Position numbers and translations under genes: made by a program. A stretch of 64,000 nt of DNA from Sambucus nigra (lineage: Eukaryota; Streptophyta; Magnoliopsida; Dipsacales; Adoxaceae), in NCBI GenBank assembly GCA_949130495.1, contig OX422211.1:398469049-398533048 (forward strand), given 5' to 3'. The notes beneath the pieces are model-generated. The model ran no database searches. It worked only from the letters and a program-made list of their open reading frames with translations, and had not been told where the DNA came from. Below are positions 1 through 10,190 of this stretch, one piece after another; position 1 is the first letter of the stretch; every line of letters begins with the position of its first letter.

Positions 1-408
1 TTCACCCTCTAACGCCATGTTTTTAAGCCTAAGTCTAGAAATATGCAAAATATTATCGTATTCTCAAACCGGGAGAACCGCGGCTGATGGGTCAGTTCTT
101 ACGAGTTACATTGGCCCTGTTGGAGGTGTTGGTGCCACTGACGGTGCCGTTCGGGGGTTGTTTCGAGTTTTCACCTTTTAACGCCATGTTTTGCTTAAGT
201 CTAGAAATACGCAAATTACCATCGTATTCTCAAACCGGGAGACCCTCGGCTGCGGGGTCAGTTCCTACGAGTTACGTTGGTCCCGTGGGAGGTGTTGGTG
301 CCACCCACGGAGCCGTTCGGGGCTTGTTTCGAGTTTTCACCTTTTAACGCCATGTTTTGCTTAAATATAGAAATACGCAAATTACCGTCGTATTCTCAAA
401 TTGATAAA

Positions 409-422
409 CCCGCGGCTGCGGG
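409..422. repeat. 5 bp hairpin-type dyad CCCGC-GGCT-GCGGG, representative
   Basis: CCCGC at 409-413 and GCGGG at 418-422 pair perfectly around a GGCT loop. The motif also contains the palindrome CCGCGG. Frequent variants (CCCGTGG, CCCTCGG, CCCGCGACTG, GGCTGTGGG) weaken it, most of them by CpG transitions. Confidence 0.7.
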
Positions 423-447
423 GTCAGTTCCTACGAGTTACGTTGGT

Positions 448-477
448 CCCGTGGGAGGTGTTGGTGCCACCCACGGG
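448..477. repeat. 8 bp inverted repeat (dyad) present in most monomers, representative
   Basis: CCCGTGGG at 448-455 and CCCACGGG at 470-477 are perfect reverse complements separated by 14 bp. Inside the spacer, GGTGCCACC forms a second 4 bp dyad. Copies with CCTGTGGG (very common) or CCATGGGG lose a base pair. Such dyads could form a hairpin or cruciform. The position in the monomer is constant throughout the window. Confidence 0.8.
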
Positions 478-2122
478 GCCGCTCGGGGGCTGTTTCGAGT
501 TTTCACCCTCTAACGTCATGTTTTTAAGCCTAAGTCTAGAAATATGCAAATTACCGTCTTATTCTCAAGCCGAGAGACCCGCGGCTGTGGGGTCAGTTCC
601 TACGAGTTACGTTGGTCCTGTGGGAGGTGTTGGTGCCACCCACGGGGCCGTTCGGGGGTTGTTTCGAGTTTTCACCTTTTTAACGCCATGTTTTGCTTAA
701 GTCTAGAAATACGCAAATTACCGTCGTATTATCAAACTGGGAGACCCTCGGCTGCGGGGTCAGTTCCTACGAGTTACGTTGGTCCCGTGGGAGGTGTTGG
801 TGCCACCCACGGGGCCGTTCGGGGGTTGTTTCGAGTTTTCACCCTCTAACGCCATGTTTTTAAGCCTAAGTCTAGAAATACGCAAATTATCGTCGTATTC
901 TCAAACCGGGAGGCCCGCGGCTGCGGGGTCAGTTCTTACGAGTTACGTTCGCCCTGTTGGAGGTGTTGGTGCCACCCACGGTGCCGTTAGGGGGCTGTTT
1001 CGAGTTTTCACCTTTTAACGCCATGTTTTGCTTAAGTCTAGAAATACGCAAATTACCGTCGTATTCTCAAACCAAGAAACCTGCGGGTGCGGGGTCAGTT
1101 CCTACGAGTTACATTGGTCCTGTGGGAGATGTTGGTGACACCCACGGGGCCGTTCGGGGGCTGTTTTGAGTTTTCACCCTCTAACGCCAAGTTTTTAATC
1201 CTAAGTCTAGAAATACGCAAATTACCGTCGTATTCTCAAATCGGGAGACCCGTGGCTGCGGGGTCTGTTCCTACGATTTATATTGGTACCGTGGGAGGTG
1301 TTGGTGCCACCCACGGGGCAGTTCGGGGGCTGTTTCGAGTTTTCACCCTCTAACGTCATGTTTTTTATCCTAAGTCTAGAAATATACAAATTGCCGTAGT
1401 ACTCAAACCGGGAGACCCGCGGCTCTGGGGTCAGTTCCTACGAGTTACGTTGTTCCCGTGGGAGGTGTTGGTGCCACCCACGAGGCCGTTCGAGGACTGT
1501 TTCGAGTTTTCACATTTTAACGGCATGTTGTTAAGCTTAAGTCTAGAAATACGCAAATTACCGTCTTATTCTCAAACTGAGAGACCCGCGGCTGTGGGGT
1601 CAGTTCCTACGAGTTACGTTGGTCCTGTGGGAGGTGTTAGTGCCACCTACAGGGCCGTTCGGGGGTTGTTTTGAGTTTTCACCTTTTAACGCCATGTTTT
1701 GCTTAAGTCTAGAAATACATAAATTACCGTCGTATTCTCAAACCGGAAGATCTGCGACTGCAGGGTCAGTTCCTACGAGTTACGTTGGTCCCGTGGGAGG
1801 TGTTGGTGCCACCCACGGGGCCGTTCGGGGGCTCTTTCTAGTTTTCACCCTCTAACGCCATGTTTTTAATCCTAAGCCTAGAAATATGTAGATTACTCTC
1901 GTATTCTCAAACCGGGAGACCCGCAACTGCGGGGTCAGTTCCTACGAGTTACGTTGGTCCCGTGGGAGGTGTTGGTGCCACCCACGGGCCCGTTCGGGGG
2001 CTATTTCGAGTTTTCACCCTCTAACGTCATGTTTATAAGCCTATGTCTAGAAATATGCAAATTACCGTAGTACTCTCAAACTGGGAGACCCGCGGCTGTG
2101 GGGTCAGTTCCTACGAGTTACG

Positions 2123-4136
2123 TTGGTCCCGTGGGAGGTGTTGGTGCCATCCACGGGGCCGTTCGGGGGCTGTTTCGAGTTTTCAACCTCTAACGCCATG
2201 TTTTTAAGTCTAATTCAAGAAATACGCAAATTACCATCGTATTCTCAAATCGGGAGACCCGTGGCTGCAGGGTCAGTTCCAACGAGTTATGTTGGTCCTG
2301 TGGGAGGTGTTGGTGCCACCCACGGGGCCGTTCGGGGGCTGTTTCGAGTTTTCACCCTCTAACTTCATGTTTTTAGCCTAAGTCTATATATACGGAAATT
2401 ACCGTCGTATTCTCAAACCGGGAGACCCGTGGCTGCGGGGTCAGTTCCTACGAGTTACGTTGGTACCGTGGGAGGTGTTGGTGCCACCCACGGGGCCGTT
2501 CGGGGGCTGTTTCGAGTTTTCACCCTCTATGATCATGTTTTTAAGCCTAAGTCTAGAAATACGCAAATTACCCTCGTATTCTCAAACCGGGAGACCCGTG
2601 GCTGCTGGGTCAGTTCCTACGAGTTACGTTGGTATCGTGGGAGGTGTTGGTGCCACCCACGGGGCCGTTCGGGAACTGTTTCGAGTTTTCCCCATTTAAC
2701 GCCATGTTTTTAAGCTTAAGTCTAAAAATATGCAAATTACCATCTTATTCTCAAACCGAGGGACCCGCGGCTGCGGGGTCAGTTCCTACAAGTTACGTTG
2801 GTCCCGTGGGAGGTGTTGGTGCCACCCACGGGGCCGTTCGGGGGTTGTTCTGAGTTTTCACCCTCTAACGTCATGTTTTTAAGCCTAAGTCTAGAAATAT
2901 GCAAATTACCGTAGTACTCTCAAACTGGGAGACCCGCGGCTGCGGGGTCAGTTCCTACGAGTTACGTTGGTCCCGTGGGAGGTGTTGGTGCCACTCGCGG
3001 GGCCGTTCTGGGGCTGTTTCTTGTTTTCACCTTTTAACGCCATGTTTTGCTTTTGTATGGAAATACGCAAATTACCGTCGTATTCTCAAACCGGGAGACC
3101 CTCGGCTGCGGGGTCAGTTTGTACGAGTTACGTTGGTCCCGTGGGTGGTGTTGGTACCACCCACGGGGCCGTTCGGGGGCTATTTCGAGTTTTCCGCCTT
3201 TAACGCCATGTTTTTCAGCGTAGGTCTAGAAATACAGAAATTATCGTCGTATTCTCAAACCGGGAGACCCGCGGCTGCGGGGTCAGTTCTTACGAGTTAC
3301 GTTGGCCCTGTTGGAGGTGTTGGTGCCACCGACGGTGCCGTTCGGGGGCTGTTTCGAGTTTTCACCTTTTAACGCCATGTTTTGCTTAAGTCTAGAAATA
3401 CACAAATTACCATCGTATTCTCAAAGCGGGAGACCCTCGGCTGCGGGGTCAGTTCCTACGAGTAACGTTGGTCCCGTGGGAGGTGTTGGTGCCACCCACG
3501 GAGCCGTTCGGGGGTTGTTTCGAGTTTTCACCCTCTAACGCCATGTTTTTAAGCCTAAGTGTACAAATACGCAAATTACTGTTGTATTCTCAAATCGGGA
3601 GACCCGTGGCTGCGGGGTCAGTTCCTACGAGTTACGTTGGTACCGTGGGAGGTGTTGGTGCCACCCATGGGGCCGTTTGGAGGATGTTTAAAGTTTTCAC
3701 CCTCTAACGTCATGTTTTTTAGCCTAAGTCTAGAAATATGCAAATTGCCGTAGTACTCTCCAACCGGGAGACCCGCGCTGTGGGGTCAGTTCCTACGAGT
3801 TACGTTGGTCCCGTGGGAGGTGTTGGTGACACCCACGGGCCGTTCGGACTGTTTAGAGTTTTCACCTTTTAACGCCATGTTTTTAAGCCTAAGTCTAGAA
3901 ATACGCAAATTATCGTCGTATTCTCAACCGGGAGACCCGCGGCTGCGGGGTCAGTTCCTACGAGTTACATTGGTCCTGTGGGAGGTGTTGGTGCCACCCA
4001 CGGGGCCGTTCGGGGGGCTGTTTCGAGTTTTCACCTTTTAACGCCATGTTTTGCTTAAGTCTAAAAATACGCAAATTACCATCGTATTCTCAAACCGAGA
4101 AACCCGCGGCTGCGTGGTCAGTTCCTACGAGTTACG
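2123..4136 (+). repeat. Block B, first copy of a 12-monomer (2,014 bp) unit
   Basis: Marker monomers recur 2,014 bp downstream: the CTAATTCAAGAAATACGC variant at 2123 and 4137, the GGGAACTGTTTCGAG monomer at 2629 and 4643, and the ATATGCAAATTACCGTAG marker at 2899 and 4913. The second half (from 2899) is also homologous to the start of every block C unit, at 4913, 9115, 12976, 16333 and 19690. Homology to block C stops near 3890. Confidence 0.8.
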
Positions 4137-5457
4137 TTGGTCCTGTGGGAGGTGTTGGTGCCACCCACGGGCCCGATCGGGGGATGTTTCGAGTTTTCAC
4201 CCTCTAACGCCATGTTTTTAAGCCTAATTCAAGAAATACGCAAATTACCGTCATATTCTCAAATCGGGAGACCCGTGGCTGCGGGGTCAGTTCCAACGGA
4301 GTTATGTTGGTCCTGTGGGAGGTGTTGGTGCCACCCACGGGGCCGTTCGGGGGCTGTTTCGAGTTTTCACCCTCTAACTTCATGTTTTTAGCCTAAGTCT
4401 ATATATACGGAAATTACCGTCGTATCTCAAACCGGGAGACCCCGTGGCTGCGGGTCAGTTCCTACGAGTTACGTTGGTACTGTCGGAGGTGTTGGTGCCA
4501 CCCACGGGGCCGTTCGGGGGCTGTTTCGAGTTTTCACCCTCTAACGTAATGTTTTTAAGCCTAAGTCTAGAAATACGCAAATTACCGTCGTATTCTCAAA
4601 CCGGGAGACCCGTGGCTGCTGGGTAAGTTCCTACGAGTTACGTTGGTACCGTGGGAGGTGTTGGTGCCACCCACGGGGCCGTTCGGGAACTGTTTCGAGT
4701 TTTCCCCATTTAACGCCATGTTTTTAAGCTTAAGTCTAGAAATATGCAAATTACCATCTTATTCTCAAATCGAGGGACCCGCGGCTGCGGGGTCAGTTCC
4801 TACAAGTTACGTTGGTCCCGTGGGAGGTGTTGGTGCCACCCACGGGGCCCTTCGGGGGCTGTTTTGAGTTTTCACCCTCTAACGTCATGTTTTTAAGCCT
4901 AAGTCTAGAAATATGCAAATTACCGTAGTACTCTCAAACTGGGAGACCCGCGGCTGCGGGGTCAGTTCCTACGAGTTACGTTGGTCCCGTGGAGGTGTTG
5001 GTGCCACCCGCGGGGCCGTTCTGGGGCTGTTTCGTGTTTTCACCTTTTAACGCCATGTTTTGCTTTTGTATGGAAATACGCAAAATTACCGTCGTATTCT
5101 CAAACCGAGAGACCCTCGGCTACGGGGTCAGTTTGTACGAGTTACGTTGGTCCCGGTGGGTGGTGTTGGTGCCACCCACGGGGCCGTTCGGGGGCTATTT
5201 CGAGTTTTCCGCCTTTTAACGCCATGTTTTTATGCGTAAGTCTAGAAATACAGAAGTTATCGTCGTATTCTCAAACCGGGAGACCCGCGGCTGCGGGGTC
5301 AGTTCTTACGAGTTACGTTGGCCCTGTTGGAGGTGTTGGTGCCACCGAAGGTGCCCGTTCGGGGGCTGTTTCGAGTTTTCACCTTTTAACGCCATGTTTT
5401 GCTTAAGTCTAGAAATACACAAATTACCATCGTATTCTCAAACGGGAGACCCTCGGA
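3777..5457 (+). other. Cluster of single-base indels, possible consensus-error patch
   Basis: About 16 one- or two-base length changes fall in this 1.7 kb, mostly in homopolymers. Compared with sister copies, bases are missing near 3777, 3839, 3847, 3926, 4425, 4453 and 4991, and added near 4015, 4299, 4440, 5084, 5156, 5214 and 5353, with paired changes near 5440-5457. By contrast, the constant 4,199 bp offset between 5823-8777 and 10022-12976 means no net length change across nearly 3 kb of paired copies. The pattern suggests low-accuracy consensus here rather than biology, although a real decayed segment is possible. Confidence 0.65.
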
Positions 5458-5905
5458 CTGCGGGGTCAGTTCCTACGAGTTACGTTGGTCCCGTGGGAGG
5501 TGTTGGTGCCACCCACGGAGCCGTTCGGGGGTTGTTTCGAGTTTTCACCCTCTAACGCCATGTTTTTAAGCCTAAGTGTACAAATACGCAAATTACCATT
5601 GTATTCTCAAATCGGGAGACCCGTGGCTGCGGTGTCAGTTCCTACGACTTACGTTGGTACCGTGGGAGGTGTTGGTGCCACCCACGGGGCCGTTTGGAGG
5701 CTGTTTCGAGTTTTCACCCTCTAACGTCATGTTTTTTAGCCTAAGTCTACAAATATGCAAATTGCCGTAGTACTCTCAAACCGGGAGACCCGCGGCTGTG
5801 GGGTCAGTTCCTACGAGTTACGTTGGTCCCGTGGGAGGTGTTGGTGACACCCATGGGGCCGTTCGGGGACTGTTTAGAGTTTTCACCTTTTAACGCCATG
5901 TTTTT
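4137..5905 (+). repeat. Block B, second (partial) copy of the 12-monomer unit
   Basis: This copy matches 2123-3890 monomer by monomer at an offset of 2,014-2,018 bp. The drift in offset comes from small length changes concentrated between 4299 and 5457. Beyond about 5905 the sequence follows the long block C unit. The copy therefore overlaps block C1, and the 12-mer looks like a partial duplication of the C unit start plus a few older monomers. Confidence 0.75.
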
Positions 5906-8900
5906 AAGCTTAAGTCTAGAAATATGCAAATTACCGTCTTATTCTCAAACCGAGAGACCCGCGGCTGTGGGGTCTGTTCCTACGAGTTACGTTGTTCCTG
6001 TGGGAGGTGTTGGTGCCACCCACGGGGCCGTTCGGGGATTGTTTGGAGTTTTCACCTTTTAACGCCATGTTTTTCTTAAGTTTAGAAATACCCAAATTAC
6101 CGTCGTATTCTAAAACCGAGAGACCCTCGGCTGCGGGGTCAGTTCCTACGAGTTACGTTGGTCCCGTGGGAGGTGTTGGTGCCACCCACGGGGCCGTTCA
6201 GGGGTTGTTTCGAGTTTTCACCTTTTAACGCCATGTTTTGCTTAAGTCTAGGAATACACAAATTACCGTCGTATTCTCAAACCGGGAGACCCGCGACTGC
6301 GGGGTCACTTCCTACGAGTTACGTTGGTCCCGTGGGAGGTGTTGGTGCCACCCACGGTGCCGTTCGGTGGCTGTTTCGAGTTTTCACCCTCTAACGCCAT
6401 GTTTTTAAGCCTAAGTTTATAAATAAGCAAATTACTGTCGTATTCTCAAACCGGGAGACCCGCGGCAGCGGGGTCAGTTCCTACGAGTTATGTTGGTCCC
6501 GTGGGAGGTGTTTGTGCCACCGATGGGGCCGTTCGGGGGCTGTTTCGAGTTTTCACCCTCTAACGTCATGTTTTTAAGCCTAAGTCTAGAAATACACAAA
6601 TTACCGTAGTACTCTCAAACTGGGAGACCCGCGGCTGCGGGGTCAGTTCCTACGAGTTACGTTGGTCCCGTGGGAGGTGTTGGTGCCACCCACGCGGCCG
6701 TTCTGGGATTGTTTCATGTTTTTACCTTTTAACGCTATGTTTTACTTAAGTCTAGAAATACGCAAATTATCGTTGTATTCTCTAACCGGGAGACCCTCGG
6801 CTGCGGGGTCAGTTCCTACGAGTTACGCTGGTCCCGTGGGTGGTGTTGGTGCCACCCACGGGGCCGTTCGAGGGCTGTTTCGAGTTTTCACCCTCTAATG
6901 TCATGTTTTTAAGCCTAAGTCTACAAATACGGAAATTACCATAGTACTCTCAAACTGGGAGGCCCGCGGCTGCGGGGTCAGTTCCTACGAGTTACGTTGG
7001 ACCCGTGGGAGGTGTTGGTGCCACCCATGGGGCCGTTCGGGGGTTGTTTCGAGTTTTCACCCTCTAACGTCATGTTTTTAAGCCTAAGTCAAGAAATACA
7101 CAAATTACCGTCGTATTCTCAAATCGGGAGACCTGCGGCTACGGGGTCAGTTCCTACGAGTTACGTTGGTCCTGTGGGAGGTGTTGGTGCCACCCACAGG
7201 GCCGTTCGGGGGCTCTTTCGAGTTTTCACCCTTTAACGTCATGTTTTAAGCCTAAGTCTAGAAATACGCAAATTACCGTCGTATTCTCAAATTGGGAGAC
7301 CCGCAGCTTAGGGGTCAGTTCCTACGAGTTACGTTGGTCCCGTGGGAGGTGTTGGTGCCACCCATGGGGCCGTTCGGGGATATTTCGAGTTTTCACCCTC
7401 TAACGTCATGTTTTTAAGCCTAAGTCTAGAAATACGCAAATTACGGTAGTACTCTCAAACAGGGAGACCCGCGGCTGCGGGGTCAGTTCCTCCGAGTTTC
7501 GTTGGTCCCGTGGGAGGTGTTGGTCCCACCCACGGGGCCGTTCTGGGGTTGTTTCGTGTTTTCACCTTTTAACGCCATGTTTTGCTTTTGTCTGGAAATA
7601 CGCAAATTATCGTCGTATTCTCAAACCGGGAGACCCTTGGCTGCGGGGTCAGTTTCTACGAGTTACGTTGGTCCCGTGGGTGGTGTTGGTGCCACCCACG
7701 GGGCCGTTCGTGGGCTATTCCGAGTTTTCCACCTCTAACGCCATGTTTTTAAGCCTAAGTCTAGAAATACGCAAATTATCGTCGTATTCTCAAACCGGGA
7801 GACCCGCGGCTGTGGGGTCAGTTCTTACGAGTTACGTTGGCCCTGTGGGACGTGTTGGTGCCCCCCACGGTGCCGTTCGGGGGCTGTTTCGAGTTTTCAC
7901 CTTTTAACGCCATGTTTTCCTTAAGTCTAGAAATACGCAAATTACCGTCGTATTCTCAAACCGGGAGACCCGCGACGGTGGGGTCAGTTCCTACGAGTTA
8001 CGTTGGTCCCGTGGGAGGTGTTGGTGCCACCCACGGGGCCGTTCGGGGGCTCTTTCGAGTTTTCACCCTCTAACGCCATGTTTTCAAGCCTAAGTCTAGA
8101 AATTAGCAAATTACTGTCATTTTCTCAAATCGGGAGACCCGCGGCTGCGGGGTCAGTTCCTACAAGTTACGTTGGTCCCGTGGGAGGTGTTGGTGCCACC
8201 CATGGGGTCGTTCGGGGGCTGTTTCGAGTTTTCACCCTCTAAAGTCATGTTTTTAACCCTAAGTGTAGATATACACAAATTACCAAAGTACTCTCAAACT
8301 GGGAGACCCGCGGCTGCGGGGTCAGTTCCTACAAGTTACGTTGGTCCCGTGGGAGGTGTTGGTACCACCCACGGGGCCTGTCTGGGGCTGTTTCGTGTTT
8401 TGACCTTTTAACGCCATGTTTTGCTTAAGTCTAGAAATATGCAAATTACCATCGTATTCTCAAACCGGTAGACCCTCAGCTGCGGGGTCAGTTCCTACGA
8501 GTTACGCTGGTCCCGTGGGTGGTGTTGGTTCCACCCACGGGGCCGTTCAGGGGCTGTTTCGAGTTTTCACCCTCTAACGCCATGTTTTTAAGACTAAGTC
8601 TAGAAATACGCAAATTATCATCGTATTCTCAAACCGAGGGACCCGCGGCTGCGGGGTCAGTTCCTACAAGTTACGTTGGTCCCGTGGGAGGTGTTGGTGC
8701 CACCCACGGGGCCGTTCGGGGGCTGTTTCGAGTTTTCACCCTCTAACATCATGTTTTTAAGCTTAAGTCTAGAAATATGCAAATTACCGTAGTACTCTCA
8801 AACTGGGAGACCCGCGGCTGCGGGGTCAGTTCCTACGAGTTACGTTGGTCCCGTAGGAGGTGTTGGTGCCACCCACGGGGCCGTTCGGGAACTGTTTCGA

Positions 8901-9114
8901 GTTTTCCCCATTTAACGCCATGTTTTTAAGCTTAAGTCTAGAAATATGCAAATTACCATCTTATTCTCAAACCGAGGGACCCGCGGCTGCGGGGTCAGTT
9001 CCTACAAGTTACGTTGGTCCCGTGGGAGGTGTTGGTGCCACCCACGGGGCCGTTCGGGGGCTGTTTTGAGTTTTCAGCCTCTAACGTCATGTTTTTAAGC
9101 CTAAGTCTAGAAAT
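4913..9114 (+). repeat. Block C, unit C1: 25 monomers, 4,202 bp
   Basis: Starts at the ATGCAAATTACCGTAGTAC marker. Monomers from 5823 to 8777 align to 10022-12976 at a constant 4,199 bp. Distinctive members in order are the GTTTAGAG monomer (5823), the TTCTGGGATTGTTTCATG monomer (6662), the TCAAGAAATACAC monomer (6997), the TTCTGGGGTTG monomer (7502) and the GGGCCTGTCTGGGG monomer (8341). This is the longest C copy. It carries two extra monomers at its end (8777-9114). Confidence 0.88.
8777..9114 (+). repeat. Two-monomer (338 bp) segment present in C1, absent from C2-C4
   Basis: The ATGCAAATTACCGTAGTAC marker appears at 8777 and again at 9115, 338 bp apart. In the next unit only one marker (12976) follows the matching monomers at 12718 and 12887. 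The segment contains the GGGAACTGTTTCGAG / CCCCATTTAACG monomer also seen at 2629 and 4643. It is either an ancestral pair lost from later units or an insertion by exchange with block B. Confidence 0.75.
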
Positions 9115-9517
9115 ATGCAAATTACCGTAGTACTCTCAAACTGGGAGACCCGCGGCTGCGGGGTCAGTTCCTACGAGTTACGTTGGTCCCGTGGGAGGTG
9201 TTGGTGCCACCCGCGGGGCCGTTCTGGGGCTGTTTCGTGTTTTCACCTTTTAACGCCATGTTTTGCTTTTGTATGGAAATACGCAAATTACCGTCGTATT
9301 CTCAAACCGGGAGACCCTCGGCTACGGGGTCAGTTTGTATGAGTTACGTTGGTCCCGTGGGTGGTGTTGGTGCCACCCACGGGGCCGTTCGGGGGCTATT
9401 TCGAGTTTTCCGCCTTTAACGCCATGTTTTTATGCGTAAGTCTAGAAATACAGAAATTATCGTCGTATTCTCAAACCGGGAGACCCGCGGCTGCGGGGTC
9501 AGTTCTTACGAGTTACG

Positions 9518-9683
9518 TTGGCCCTGTTGGAGGTGTTGGTGCCACCGACGGTGCCGTTCGGGGGCTGTTTCGAGTTTTCACCTTTTAACGCCATGTTTTG
9601 CTTAAGTCTAGAAATACACAAATTACCATCGTATTCTCAAACCGGGAGACCCTCGGCTGCGGGGTCAGTTCCTACGAGTTACG
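9518..9683 (+). repeat. Representative class-B monomer, 166 bp
   Basis: The short class differs from class A mainly between the CACC and AAGTC landmarks. It reads CTTTTAACGCCATG followed by TTTTGCTTAAGTC, which is 3 bp shorter. Sub-variants replace GCTTAAG with GCTTTTG (for example around 9265), ACTTAAG (around 10940) or GCAAAAG (around 25374). The sub-variants recur at fixed positions within HOR units and serve as markers for aligning copies. Confidence 0.9.
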
Positions 9684-10021
9684 TTGGTCCCGTGGGAGGT
9701 GTTGGTGCCACCCACGGAGCCGTTCGGGGGTTGTTTCGAGTTTTCACCCTCTAACGCCATGTTTTTAAGCCTAAGTGTACAAATACGCAAATTACCATTG
9801 TATTCTCAAATCGGGAGACCCGTGGCTGCGGGGTCAGTTCCTACGAGTTACGTTGGTACCGTGGGAGGTGTTGGTGCCACCCACGGGGCCGTTTGGAGGC
9901 TGTTTCGAGTTTTCACCCTCTAACGTCATGTTTTTTAGCCTAAGTCTACAAATATGCAAATTGTCGTAGTACTCTCAAACCGGGAGACCCGCGGCTGTGG
10001 GGTCAGTTCCTACGAGTTACG

Positions 10022-10190
10022 TTGGTCCCGTGGGAGGTGTTGGTGACACCCACGGGGCCGTTCGGGGACTGTTTAGAGTTTTCACCTTTTAACGCCATGT
10101 TTTTAAGCTTAAGTCTAGAAATATGCAAATTACCGTCTTATTCTCAAACCGAGAGACCCGCGGCTGTGGGGTCAGTTCCTACGAGTTACG
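10022..10190 (+). repeat. Representative intermediate monomer, 169 bp with class-B upstream half
   Basis: This third common form combines the class-B CTTTTAACGCCATG start with a class-A length TTTTTAAGCTTAAGTC end. It looks like a recombinant between the two classes, or an ancestral form. It recurs at the same HOR position in block C (5823, 10022, 17240), in E units as a TTTTTAAACTTAAG version, and in G/I units. Confidence 0.75.

Larger units (their letters stand above)
1..2122 (+). repeat. Block A: diverged monomers, weak 5-mer signal
   Basis: About 12.6 monomers of mixed class with many private substitutions. The first monomers (1 to about 170) resemble those starting near 838, an offset of about 837 bp or five monomers. 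Both contain the GCCCTGTTGGAGG variant followed by a class-B monomer, but the resemblance fades after about 1100. The pair at 111 and 277 also resembles block C monomers at 9518 and 9684. No well-kept HOR is visible here. One extra T is present near 677 (CCTTTTTAACG). Confidence 0.7.

Noticed and set aside
6700..6725. The TTCTGGGATTGTTTCATG monomers as a separate inserted element
   Set aside because: They are full-length, in-phase monomers with a handful of substitutions, and they recur at constant HOR positions (6662, 10861, 14218, 22443, 23617, 45594, 46599).
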